Below, piece by piece: positions 31,873 through 39,085 of a stretch of DNA of 39,085 nucleotides. The stretch is from Bacteroidaceae bacterium. Its GTDB lineage: Bacteria > Bacteroidota > Bacteroidia > Bacteroidales > Bacteroidaceae. The stretch lies in the NCBI GenBank assembly GCA_024398475.1, contig JAKSJB010000019.1, positions 1-39,085 on the forward strand, in the 5' to 3' direction. The translations under genes and the position numbers were made by a program. The stretch's first letter is position 1. Each line of letters begins with the position of its first letter. The notes under the pieces are model-generated. The model was not told the DNA's origin and made no database searches. It was given only the letters and a program-made list of their open reading frames with translations.

Positions 31873-32835
31873 TTACTGTTCATCTTCGCAATCTTTCACA
31901 AGACGGATAGGAAGTGCCAATTCATCAATTGCAACATCTCCACCTATTCTTGGGTAAAGAGTTCCATCCTCATTATTCAGGAACACGTATGATGCAGTAT
32001 ACGGTGGTTCTGGGGGCTCCGGTCCCTCTATTTCTCCATATAACTCACTTGTCCAATACATCCAGCCGTTATTATCTTCTAAAGCACCTTTTCCCTGTAT
32101 TTCAGTAAGAGGTAAGAATACAATGCCTAATTTGTTGATTTCTTCCCACGTGGTCAACCCTTCTTCTCCGGCAGCTTTGGTTCCTTTATAATCATCGGGA
32201 TAGATGAATAATCCCCAATATTCTTCCGCATCTATTACTGCTGGATTCTCAATAAAAGGAGTATATGACAGTTCGACGATTTTATTGTAGTCATCCGGCC
32301 TTGCATTCAACAGAAAATCCCATTCTGCTTTTGAGAGCGTGCGCCATCCCTCTTCTTCATTAACTACGAAATTTTCCGGCATTGTCTTGGGCGTATTACC
32401 TGTTCCATTTGTGAATAGATAACAGAGATGTTCCTTTTCTGTTTGCGGTGACTGAGGAGCATCATGTGCCATCTCGTTCCAATAAAAATACGAAACATGT
32501 TGGTCCTTTTCCTCTCCCCAATCCTCATGATAAAAATCATACTGGTTTTCCTCGAATTTGAACACATACATGTCTGGGTCGTCTTCGGACATGTCGTAAT
32601 ACAGGTTGCCCTGCGAGAAGTGAACCTTCTTGGTGGCGCTGACGCTGAACTCGCCCGCATGCGCTCCTTCAGGGGGCGTCGGGGTGGGTGCAGCTGGAGC
32701 CTCAAATACAACTTCGTCTGCCTGATCGGATGTGTATGTTGCCACTACCTCGCCATCCTTCATGATTTTCATGACCTGCGCATTCATGCTCATTGTGCCT
32801 ACGAGAGCCAGGAGCGTAAAAATTAATTTTTTCAT
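31873..32835 (-). CDS. Secreted surface protein with FISUMP-like C-terminal domain (left operon)
   Basis: 320 residues with a signal peptide (MKKLIFTLLALVGTMSMNAQ). A short strand region (VMKIMKDGEVVATYTSDQAD) and a Pro-rich linker (PAAPTPTPPEG) lead to a domain of about 260 residues. This starts FSVSATKKVHFSQGNLYYDM and ends ALPIRLVKD. The same domain occurs in the protein at 35788-34313 (VFFSQGNLYYD ... HAVRLV). It resembles the Fibrobacter major paralogous (FISUMP) or C-type-lectin-like folds of many Prevotella surface proteins. In-frame coding resumes after the stop (31872-31747). It follows a micropeptide gene and a larger secreted protein in one operon. Binding or adhesion is only a guess. 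Confidence 0.72.
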   Translation of the reverse strand: MKKLIFTLLALVGTMSMNAQVMKIMKDGEVVATYTSDQADEVVFEAPAAPTPTPPEGAHAGEFSVSATKKVHFSQGNLYYDMSEDDPDMYVFKFEENQYDFYHEDWGEEKDQHVSYFYWNEMAHDAPQSPQTEKEHLCYLFTNGTGNTPKTMPENFVVNEEEGWRTLSKAEWDFLLNARPDDYNKIVELSYTPFIENPAVIDAEEYWGLFIYPDDYKGTKAAGEEGLTTWEEINKLGIVFLPLTEIQGKGALEDNNGWMYWTSELYGEIEGPEPPEPPYTASYVFLNNEDGTLYPRIGGDVAIDELALPIRLVKDCEDEQ

Positions 32836-32886
32836 ATTCTGTTCTTTTTGTTTTATTCGTTAAACTGTAGTTAATTTGTAAATGTC

Positions 32887-33043
32887 TTTATTCGTCCCCA
32901 AGGTCGTCCTCCTCATCATCGAATCCGTCACATTGCTTTCCGTACATGGTATCGGTAGTACCGTCACCGAAACTTACACATGTTATTGCAGAAGTATCGA
33001 CATTGACAACCTTCAACTCTGGAGTTGTATATTGCTTTTTCAT
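32887..33043 (-). pseudogene. Micropeptide gene with a one-base frameshift (paralogue of 35991-35848)
   Basis: Read from the ATG at 33043 the sequence gives MKKQYTTPELKVVN, then leaves frame. Dropping one G at about 33000-33002 continues as VDTSAITCVSFGDG, TTDTMYGKQCDGF and an acidic end, DDEEDDLGDE, stopping at 32889-32887. The reconstructed product is about 51 residues. The intact paralogue in the next operon has the same N-terminal pattern (MKKEYKTPAMKVIE) and acidic C-terminus. As written, the frame has one extra base (157 nt), so it is broken or the read has an error. A separate 38-codon ORF starting at an ATG at 33003 would express the C-terminal part alone. It lies 20 nt after the upstream gene. 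Confidence 0.6.
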
Positions 33044-33063
33044 TGTCTTACCGTTTTATCTGT

Positions 33064-33870
33064 TTACTTGATTACCTGACCTGCAACATTGTACTTCATG
33101 CCGTTCTTGACAATCACGATGTTGCCGTTCTCAATGAACTTGCCCTCGCGCGCTGATTTCTCGCTGATAAATGCGTCAATGTCTGTCGCTTCGTCATCGA
33201 AGACAATACGCATAGCCTTTGCACCGGCAGCCTTCTCATGAACGATGTATGCACGGTTGTGGATGAAGGCTGCGCCTGTGTACTGGAGAAACTGATTGCC
33301 ACCACCAAGTGCCCAGACGTTGGATTCCATTTCGGCAAGTGAGCCGTCGGACAGTGTCGTAGGATTAAGGCTGTTGTTCTTTACGTCAGCATCATCGCCG
33401 GAGGTTGCAACTGGCAGATCTACCTTTATGCCCGGGGTCTCTCCGTAGAGCATGACGCCTGTGCCGGCAGGGATGTTGCCTTCAAGGGCTGTGAGGGTGA
33501 TGAGTTCGCCGTTGACAAAAGCCTTGTAGGCTGTAATGCCCTCGGTGGCGATGAACGATGCGTCCTTGGCCGAGAACGTGGCATAGCCGGCATCATTGAG
33601 GTTTACTCTTACAAAGTCTTCGAACCTGACTGTTAACTTCGCTCCGTCTGTAAGCGGAACGCTGACCAAGGGACTTGTTTCGCCCGTAACGTAGAGACAT
33701 GCGTTCATGACGTCATCCACGCTCTGATATTTGACGGCAGGCTGCTCCTCAAATAGGTAGTACGTCTTCTGGCCTTCGTTGTCAGATACCACAATGCCAG
33801 TGTACCCATCTGCATTGGCAGAAGCGAATGCCGTTACCGACAAGATGAAAGGAAATAGAAGTTTCTTCAT
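33064..33870 (-). CDS. Secreted protein, first gene of the left surface-protein operon
   Basis: 268 residues. Signal peptide to about A20 (FASANA). The pattern GYTGIVVSDNEGQKTYYLFEEQPAVKYQ, a region AKLTVRFEDFVRVNL, and a block with GYATFSAKDASFIATEGITAYKA, IPAGTGVMLYGETPGI and NVWALGGGNQFLQYTGAAFI follow. This block and the C-terminal ATDIDAF ... IVIVKNGMKYNVAGQVIK match the closing modules of many secreted Prevotella proteins. The larger protein at 38532-36004 has a comparable closing module (YIPKGVAAYTATL-like, ILSGTSKLG, TTGIPEV ... IVIKNGKKIYQK). Its promoter is a near-copy of the one at 38756-38787. Function unknown. Confidence 0.7.
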   Translation of the reverse strand: MKKLLFPFILSVTAFASANADGYTGIVVSDNEGQKTYYLFEEQPAVKYQSVDDVMNACLYVTGETSPLVSVPLTDGAKLTVRFEDFVRVNLNDAGYATFSAKDASFIATEGITAYKAFVNGELITLTALEGNIPAGTGVMLYGETPGIKVDLPVATSGDDADVKNNSLNPTTLSDGSLAEMESNVWALGGGNQFLQYTGAAFIHNRAYIVHEKAAGAKAMRIVFDDEATDIDAFISEKSAREGKFIENGNIVIVKNGMKYNVAGQVIK

Positions 33871-33894
33871 TTTTTAGTTTTTATTGTGATTCCG

Positions 33895-33926
33895 CAAATA
33901 TAAGGCAAATAAATGAAACAACCAAG
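33895..33926 (-). promoter_or_regulatory. Promoter of the left surface-protein operon
   Basis: Minus-strand TATATTTG (33902-33895), preceded after 20 nt by CTTG (33926-33923). The surrounding about 33 nt match the promoter at 38756-38787 with only a few differences. Confidence 0.65.
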
Positions 33927-34144
33927 GATAATTTGAAAAAAATGAATAAAAATCCAGGGAGCAAAATAAAACAAATAGGTAAAGAAAAAACATTGCTATC
34001 CCTTTAATCGTCTAACGCCTAAAGTCAAATAAACGGTTATCGGTTATAGGTTATCGAATACCACCCGAACGGCTACTCGTAGACTCGTTGACTTGTTGAC
34101 TCGTTGACTCCCCAAAGGGGCTACTCGCAGACTTGTTGACTCAA

Positions 34145-34179
34145 GAAAGCCAAAGGCTAAATTGCCCTTGGCTTTCTTT
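34145..34179. terminator. Bidirectional terminator of the right surface-protein operon
   Basis: A 13-bp stem with one mismatch, GAAAGCCAAAGGC (34145-34157) with GCCCTTGGCTTTC (34164-34176), flanked by T-rich sequence on the right and A-rich on the left. Confidence 0.75.
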
Positions 34180-34203
34180 GTTTATTCGTAGCGCAGCCGT
34201 TTC

Positions 34204-34287
34204 GGGATCATTAGGGACTGGTACCTTTGACACACGGCATGCGGAATTGGGTAATGGGTTCACTTCAGTACCTGTCCCTAATGACCC
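34204..34287. repeat. 84-bp inverted repeat with a long loop
   Basis: GGGATCATTAGGGACTGGTA plus one base (34204-34224) pairs with 34268-34287 (GTACCTGTCCCTAATGACCC) apart from one unpaired A and one mismatch. The loop is 43 nt. It lies just after the 491-residue protein's stop. Confidence 0.7.
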
Positions 34288-34312
34288 TATTGATATGTTC
34301 GTTTGGAAAGCG

Positions 34313-35788
34313 TTATTTTGCATCTGTGACGAGCCGGACAGCGTGGGCGCGATGCCAATAGTCGTGGTTTGAAGAATCGACTAAGTCAGAACGGAAGATT
34401 GTGACGTACGCAATGTTGCTGTCGTAAGGAGTGGATGACCAGTAGTAGCCGTAGCTGCCGACATTGAGGACGCTCGCCGGATAGCTGTAGTCAGGATCGC
34501 CATCCCGATTGCCGGCCTCAGGGAGAAACACGCATCCGTTATTCTGCAGAACAGTGAACTCTGCGACTGTATAATTCCGATTATTCGTGTTGCTGCTATA
34601 TGTATCGAAAACTGTAGGCTCACTACCTGCCCCGGAAGGCCAGGATGAGAAATCATCAGGGAATATCAGGAGTCCGGCCATATTATTCACCTTGACCATT
34701 GCGTAATGACGATTGCCTGTAGAAAGCACTCCGGAACCATATGCCGTCTTCCGACTATCCAGAAGATATTTCCACTCTCCGTCATTTTTACCTGAAAGAA
34801 TCCTCCAGACTCCCTTCTGTCCGCTTACAGTAAAACCTGAGTTCGGCTTTGTCAGATCACTGCTGTCGTTGGTGAAGAACACATCACTCACAGACGCTTC
34901 AGAATCGGAGTAGTTTGACAAGGATCTGGCTACAGTTTCGTTCTTGCTCCAATAAAAATGCCCTACATGGCTTTGTGTCTCGTTCTTGATGTTGTCATCG
35001 ATAGAAGAGAGAGGGGGGATATCATATTGATTGGCTTCGAAGCAATACCTATTCTCATTACCATCATAATAGAGGTTTCCTTGGGAGAAGAACACTTGCT
35101 TGTTACTTGAATTGACTGTGAATAAGCCGGGAATCATGTTTGCGGAGATGAAACTGGCACGATATTCAATATCCGTATCACCGACAGTAATCGTCCTGGT
35201 GTTTTCCCTGTTATTGTCATTCCACCTGAATAATCTGAAATTGTCATCAGGCTCTACGTGAATCTCAACTTGATACCCGAATTGATACTGGCCGCTTGTC
35301 TTGTTCTTGTCATCTCCAATCCACACTTTGCCGTTTCCATCGGATGTTACTGTAAGCATTACCGGCGGAGCATATGCCAATACGGCTTCAATGTCTGACT
35401 GAATTTCGCTTATTGTAAATGTAAACTTGTTGTTTGTCCTTGTCCTGACACATTGTGCATTGTCTCCAACGCTACAAACAAGAAGCTTGTCTTGAAAAGA
35501 AGTTGCTTTGATAATAACATTGTTGCCATCAACATAAGGCGAGAACATAATATCTCCAGCAGCAATATCATCTGCAACCTTCACCGTCACTACATATCCA
35601 TTGACAACAATGGTATTGCCGGATTCCTTTTCCCCTTTTGCAGTTTTGTCAAATGATATTTCCATGTTCGGAGTAGCCTTGAAACTATGGTAAGTGCCGT
35701 CCTCCAACTTTACGTTAAGATACTTCTGTGCGCTTGCCATGGTGTACACCATAAGCAGAAGTGCGCTGAGAATTGATTTTATTTTCAT
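34313..35788 (-). CDS. Secreted surface protein with InlB-like repeat and FISUMP-like domain (right operon)
   Basis: 491 residues. Signal peptide to about A20 (VYTMASAQ). Residues about 22-50 resemble the strand region after the signal in the 320-residue relative (YLNVKLEDGTYHSF). Residues about 140-215 look like a divergent InlB B-repeat/bacterial repeat: VMLTVTSDGNGKVWI, YQVEIHVEPDDNFRLFRWND, DIEYRASF. Residues about 225-491 form the same domain as in the protein at 32835-31873 (VFFSQGNLYYDG, HVGHFYWSKNE, GYYWSSTPYD, HAVRLV), ending at the stop without a further tail. Third gene of its operon, 59 nt after the micropeptide gene. Function unknown; likely cell-surface or extracellular. Confidence 0.72.
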   Translation of the reverse strand: MKIKSILSALLLMVYTMASAQKYLNVKLEDGTYHSFKATPNMEISFDKTAKGEKESGNTIVVNGYVVTVKVADDIAAGDIMFSPYVDGNNVIIKATSFQDKLLVCSVGDNAQCVRTRTNNKFTFTISEIQSDIEAVLAYAPPVMLTVTSDGNGKVWIGDDKNKTSGQYQFGYQVEIHVEPDDNFRLFRWNDNNRENTRTITVGDTDIEYRASFISANMIPGLFTVNSSNKQVFFSQGNLYYDGNENRYCFEANQYDIPPLSSIDDNIKNETQSHVGHFYWSKNETVARSLSNYSDSEASVSDVFFTNDSSDLTKPNSGFTVSGQKGVWRILSGKNDGEWKYLLDSRKTAYGSGVLSTGNRHYAMVKVNNMAGLLIFPDDFSSWPSGAGSEPTVFDTYSSNTNNRNYTVAEFTVLQNNGCVFLPEAGNRDGDPDYSYPASVLNVGSYGYYWSSTPYDSNIAYVTIFRSDLVDSSNHDYWHRAHAVRLVTDAK

Positions 35789-35847
35789 AATGCTTCGTTT
35801 ATTTGTTTTTTTATTCTATTGACTATTGTTCTTGATTCCTGGTTATG

Positions 35848-35991
35848 TTACCATTGTGAGATTTCTTCATCGAGTTCTTCCATATCTTCTTCATCGAATA
35901 TTCTGAGATTCTGCTCATCACTTGTGCTTAACAGAACGACAGGCGAAATCTCTATCACCTTCATTGCCGGGGTTTTATATTCTTTCTTCAT
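35848..35991 (-). CDS. 47-residue acidic micropeptide
   Basis: An intact small ORF: MKKEYKTPAMKVIEISPVVL, then LSTSDEQNLRIFDEEDMEEL and DEEISQW, stop TAA. It starts 12 nt after the stop of the 842-residue protein gene and ends 59 nt before the next gene, so it is cotranscribed. It has no signal peptide but a hydrophobic middle (VVLLST) and a strongly acidic C-terminus. The equivalent place in the left operon holds a paralogue. Short Prevotella ORFs beginning MKK.Y..P...V are, as I recall, frequent and mostly unannotated. A leader-plus-core precursor or regulator is possible; nothing in the sequence proves a role. Confidence 0.65.
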   Translation of the reverse strand: MKKEYKTPAMKVIEISPVVLLSTSDEQNLRIFDEEDMEELDEEISQW

Positions 35992-36003
35992 AATATGTCC
36001 TCC

Positions 36004-38532
36004 TTATTTCTGATAGATTTTCTTACCGTTCTTGATCACTATTCCCTTGTAACTGTCGTTGACACGAATACCATTGAGATTATACAAGTTCTTCCCTTCA
36101 GCGGAGGATTTAGAAGAGACTTCTGGTATTCCTGTAGTTTCTTCATCGAATACGAAAGTGAATGCCTTGGCAGATGATGCCTCTGTCAGTTGCAGATATG
36201 CCTTGTTGGCAGAGAGTTTCTTTCCATTTCCTGCCCACGGATAAAGCCCAATACCAAGTTTTGAAGTTCCAGAGAGAATATAACAGTTTTCAGGTACTGG
36301 GATTTCCACGTCTGTACCTTTAAGGATGCCACGTTCTTCTTCTGTCTCACTGATAGCATAGTCGCTTGTGTAGGCGCTGAATGAACCGCTTTCGGATATA
36401 AGTACAACGGCTGTCTCGGCAGGAATGATGTCATCCTTAATCTCGTTGAGGTGGATGACTCCGTCTTGTCCCTCGTCCAGCGTGGCTGTGTAGGCTGCCA
36501 CTCCTTTCGGGATGGTGTATGCTTCAAGGCTGCTGTAGAAGGTAGTGTAATAATCACTTACACTCTCCGGATCTTTGCTGGCACTGAACTCTACGGTAGG
36601 AACACCTTTGAAAAGGGTTATCTTGCCTGCCATATCCCAGGGGTAGGTTACAGATTTGCCGTTGACGGTAAGAACTACATTGCAATCTTCGTCGAATGTG
36701 AATTTTGATGCTGTCAAAAAGTGTTCCTTCTCAATAGGAGCAGAGCCTTCGGCAAAGTTGATGTGCAATACCGTTGGCATTTCTGCGGCATAAGCCAATG
36801 CCTGAATACCTTCATTCTTGGCTGTTGTTACGGCATCCGTAGTCGTTGCGGCATTAATCTTGCCGGTATATGTTCTGACAATGTCTTCGGTTTCATCTGA
36901 TGGATAATCTTTTTTTGCATCGTTTAGGTCACTTATTGCAGCCTCCTTTGCCTCCTGCAATTCCTTTGCATCCTTCAATGCCTGAATACCTTCATTCTTT
37001 TCCTTTGTTACATCTGTTGTAGTCGTTGCAGCATTTATCTTGCCAGTATAGGTACTGACAATTTCATCAACTGCATCTGAAGGATAAGTAGTCTTTGCAG
37101 CATTCAACTCAGAAATAGCAGCTTCCTTTGCATTCTGTAATGCAATCTGAGCATTATATGCATCCTGCAAAGCCTGAATACCCTCATTCTTTTCCTTTGT
37201 TATGTCTGTTGTAGTCGTTGCAGCATTTATCTTGCCAGTATAGGCGCTGACAATTCCATCTGCAGCATCAGAAGGATAAGTAGTCTTTGCATCGTTCAAT
37301 GCAGCAATTGCAGCCGCCTTAGCATCCTGCAAAGTCTTAGCATCCTGCAATGCCTGAATACCTGCATTCTTTTCGTTTGTTACGTCTGTTGTAGTCGTTG
37401 CAGCATTGATCTTGCCTGTATAAGTGCTGACAATTTCATCTGCAGCATCTGAAGGATAAGTTGTCTTTGCAGCATTCAACTCATCAATTGCATCATCCTT
37501 TGCTTTTTGCAGTTGAATGGCAACCTTTCCTTCATTGAGAATTGTAACCACATCAGCACCGCTGGTGGCAGCATTAACCTTATTTTTATAATCGCTGACA
37601 ACACCTTGTACTGCTAACGAAGGGTTCTGTCCTGCTTCAGCATCCAGATCATTAAGGGCATCGGCTTTGCAGAGGTCTGTGTCAAGCACATAGCTTATGA
37701 AGTATTTCCAATCCGAATCCGCCCTGTATGCATCAATTGACTTGTAAGACACATATACCTGAATGGTGTTGGATACGTTATAGAATGCATTATCACCCAA
37801 GGTTGGCGGATCCTGCCTCATCGCCTTTATAGACATAATCCTAAATTCGTCCTTACAATAAAACGTATAGCCGTAAATGTTGGATACCTGTGACCCGATG
37901 GTAACTTCCAAGGCGGTGAAATCACCCTTGTAGAAAGGCGCATAGGAATAATCGCCAGAGTTCCCCACAGGGTAGAGTTCACGCCCGATATACACTTTCT
38001 TCAATCCTCCGTTCCAGGAGAACGCACCGTAACTATAGGTAGTTCGGAAACATTCCAGCTTATCCCCGCTGTCCTCTATCACGATTTCTCTGAGATTGCT
38101 TTTATTGTCCTCCAATGCAAATGTCTCTAATGTCCGGACAGATGCCGGTATAGTCAGTTTCGTGGCAGTTTTATTGTACCAGAAGAACTGCTCACCGATA
38201 GCGACTACGGTATATGTGGTGCCTCCGTCCTGAACCGTTGACTTGATGGCCAGTTCCGTACGAGTGTCACCTTCCTTAGCATATACAGCCACGGCATAAT
38301 TGCCACTTCCTGACGTACTGCTGGTATGGTCTTCATAGGTATAGATGTAATTCTGATTGCTGTACAAAGAGTACATCACTCCGTCAACTTCGACTATTTT
38401 GGTGGGAGAATTGTCGTTGCATCTTGTACCATGGTCAGGCTTTCCATCATTATATTTTGCCCACATCTGCCCACATACCATGAGCAGGAGGACTGACAGT
38501 ATATATAATCGTTTTCTCAAAAGTGATTTCAT
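36004..38532 (-). CDS. Large secreted protein: LRR-like N-terminal region, five helical repeats, Prevotella C-terminal module
   Basis: 842 residues. Signal peptide to about A25 (CGQMWA). Residues about 45-285 resemble a BspA/LRR_5-type domain (LTIPASVRTLETFALED, LKKVYIGRELYP, ALEVTIGSQV, YVSYKSIDAYRADSDWK). Residues about 288-583 are five tandem units of about 55-64 residues: A...AI..LN.AKTTYPSDA, then IV..YTGKINAATTTTDVT and KEKNEGIQAL. The first unit is most diverged. These look like three-helix bundles similar to FIVAR/DUF1542 repeats of Gram-positive surface proteins. The remainder is a beta-rich closing module with TTGIPEV and LYNLNGIRVNDSYKGIVIKN, then GKKIYQK. It probably acts as a stalked surface protein; the ligand is unknown. 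First large gene of the right operon. Confidence 0.78.
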   Translation of the reverse strand: MKSLLRKRLYILSVLLLMVCGQMWAKYNDGKPDHGTRCNDNSPTKIVEVDGVMYSLYSNQNYIYTYEDHTSSTSGSGNYAVAVYAKEGDTRTELAIKSTVQDGGTTYTVVAIGEQFFWYNKTATKLTIPASVRTLETFALEDNKSNLREIVIEDSGDKLECFRTTYSYGAFSWNGGLKKVYIGRELYPVGNSGDYSYAPFYKGDFTALEVTIGSQVSNIYGYTFYCKDEFRIMSIKAMRQDPPTLGDNAFYNVSNTIQVYVSYKSIDAYRADSDWKYFISYVLDTDLCKADALNDLDAEAGQNPSLAVQGVVSDYKNKVNAATSGADVVTILNEGKVAIQLQKAKDDAIDELNAAKTTYPSDAADEIVSTYTGKINAATTTTDVTNEKNAGIQALQDAKTLQDAKAAAIAALNDAKTTYPSDAADGIVSAYTGKINAATTTTDITKEKNEGIQALQDAYNAQIALQNAKEAAISELNAAKTTYPSDAVDEIVSTYTGKINAATTTTDVTKEKNEGIQALKDAKELQEAKEAAISDLNDAKKDYPSDETEDIVRTYTGKINAATTTDAVTTAKNEGIQALAYAAEMPTVLHINFAEGSAPIEKEHFLTASKFTFDEDCNVVLTVNGKSVTYPWDMAGKITLFKGVPTVEFSASKDPESVSDYYTTFYSSLEAYTIPKGVAAYTATLDEGQDGVIHLNEIKDDIIPAETAVVLISESGSFSAYTSDYAISETEEERGILKGTDVEIPVPENCYILSGTSKLGIGLYPWAGNGKKLSANKAYLQLTEASSAKAFTFVFDEETTGIPEVSSKSSAEGKNLYNLNGIRVNDSYKGIVIKNGKKIYQK
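36785..37668 (-). repeat. Five in-frame tandem repeats (about 165-195 bp each)
   Basis: Units at about 37668-37510, 37510-37335, 37335-37140, 37140-36960 and 36960-36785. The middle three are the most alike at nucleotide level (for example the GTTGTAGTCGTTGCAGCATT string recurs), which suggests recent unit duplication or exchange. Confidence 0.85.
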
Positions 38533-38729
38533 ATTTTAAGTCTCTTATTGATTAATATTCTATGCCCTTGTGAAGTATCTGAACAAGTTGTAAGTGAATA
38601 AGTCTTGTGATTTATCTGCCGCGCAATACCTATCCCTGAATCACTGATGTTTAGGGTGATATAAATAGTATTTACATTATAGGCATTCATGACAAGTATG
38701 CTTTTTTCTGTCTGTGCAAATACAGACAA
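38529..38729 (-). CDS. Possible small leader ORF coupled to the 842-residue protein gene
   Basis: 66 codons ending in TGA that overlaps the ATG of the next gene (ATGA, 38532-38529). It starts 27 nt after the -7 box at 38756-38763, the same distance as the real first gene in the left operon. The sequence (MSVFAQTEKS ... SDSGIGIARQINHKTYSLTT) has no recognised domain. It may be a translated leader, a decayed gene or chance. Confidence 0.35.
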   Translation of the reverse strand: MSVFAQTEKSILVMNAYNVNTIYITLNISDSGIGIARQINHKTYSLTTCSDTSQGHRILINKRLKI

Positions 38730-38755
38730 AGTATTAGTACTTCATTGTGAATATG

Positions 38756-38787
38756 CAAATATAGGGCAAAGAAATGAAACAGCCAAA
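38756..38787 (-). promoter_or_regulatory. Promoter of the right surface-protein operon
   Basis: Minus-strand TTTG (38787-38784), 20 nt, TATATTTG (38763-38756). The element is nearly the same as the left operon's promoter. The leader to the 842-residue gene is about 220 nt. Confidence 0.7.
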
Positions 38788-38807
38788 TTTATTTTATAAA
38801 AATAAAA

Positions 38808-39030
38808 CGCAAACGCAAACGCAAAATAAAACGCAAACCCTAACGCAAACGCAAAACTCGTTGACTTGTTGACTCCCAAAAAGGGCTGAAAGTCCGACAC
38901 TCTACAGCCCAATCCGTAAGGGTTGGGAATCATAGTTATAGATTATTATCCTATACCTTAGCCCACAGCCCGAAGGGATGTGCCGTAGAAACTCGTTGAC
39001 TTGTTGACTCGTAGACTTGTTGACTCCCCA
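38808..39030. repeat. Dispersed intergenic repeat, copy E
   Basis: AACGCAAACGCAAA strings (about 38808-38856; reverse complement of those near 5648 and 6236), octamers CTCGTTGA/CTTGTTGA, the 46-nt block identical to copy A (38882-38927), the block CACAGCCCGAAGGGATGTG (38964-38982) and more octamers to about 39020. The remaining bases to 39085 show no feature. Confidence 0.75.
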
Positions 39031-39085
39031 AAGGTAGGGTGTTCAAAATCGTCTTTCTAGACGAGACCCAAAAGTGCTTATATTT

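Larger units (their letters stand above)
33927..34312. other. Intergenic region between the two surface-protein operons
   Basis: Holds dispersed repeat copy D (about 34055-34140: octamers CTCGTAGA/CTCGTTGA/CTTGTTGA and CCCCAAAGGGG), a terminator (34145-34179) and a long inverted repeat (34204-34287). The small ORFs here, on both strands, are explained by the inverted repeat, which encodes similar peptides on each arm. Confidence 0.6.

Noticed and set aside
34133..34372. Small ORFs on both strands between the surface-protein operons
   Set aside because: Explained by the inverted repeat at 34204-34287, which yields similar peptides on each strand, and by the adjacent terminator.
31873..35788. 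Diversity-generating retroelement target (C-type-lectin-like domains)
   Set aside because: No reverse transcriptase, template repeat or accessory gene was seen in the window, and the two domain copies differ throughout rather than at adenine sites.

Overview
The window looks like a chromosomal segment of a Bacteroidota species, most likely Prevotellaceae (Prevotella/Segatella type). This rests on several kinds of evidence: Bacteroidota promoters (-33 TTTG, about 19-20 nt, -7 TAnnTTTG), a SusC/SusD pair, BspA-type leucine-rich repeats, a TamB/TamL pair with a lipoprotein Omp85, and many secreted proteins with the short C-terminal tails common in Prevotella. No rRNA, tRNA, complete insertion sequence or CRISPR array was seen.

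Layout. (1) 1-1.8 kb: an amidohydrolase and a small PH-like protein, then a degraded zone where the 5' end of a 5'(3')-nucleotidase gene abuts a frameshifted BspA-like LRR remnant. (2) 1.8-5.35 kb, minus strand: a DUF4419 protein translationally coupled to an unknown secreted protein, then a FadL-type outer-membrane porin. (3) 5.35-7.3 kb: about 2 kb without a convincing intact gene, full of inverted and tandem repeats and pieces of a dispersed repeat family. (4) 7.3-15.7 kb, plus strand: tamB-tamL, then two paralogous lipoproteins. (5) 15.8-20.6 kb, minus strand: carB and the rpsF-rpsR-rplI operon. (6) 20.8-28.9 kb, plus strand: a small membrane protein, two tandem secreted CE1-like esterases and a SusC/SusD pair, which together look like a small polysaccharide-utilisation locus. 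(7) 29.2-30.3 kb: a secreted type II L-asparaginase whose last codons and stop come from a dispersed repeat. (8) 30.9-31.4 kb: a YafQ/RelE-type toxin-antitoxin pair between two exact 44-bp direct repeats. (9) 31.7-38.8 kb, minus strand: two successive operons of the same plan, each with a secreted surface protein, a tiny acidic peptide gene and a secreted protein with a shared FISUMP-like C-terminal domain. The two operons have near-identical promoters.

The most unusual content is the duplicated surface-protein/micropeptide operon at the right end. Next is the dispersed intergenic repeat family, which carries a hairpin with one compensatory base-pair change, an octanucleotide minisatellite, and a minus-strand peptide motif whose differences between copies are all synonymous. 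All functional statements are inferred from reading the sequence; no database search was run.
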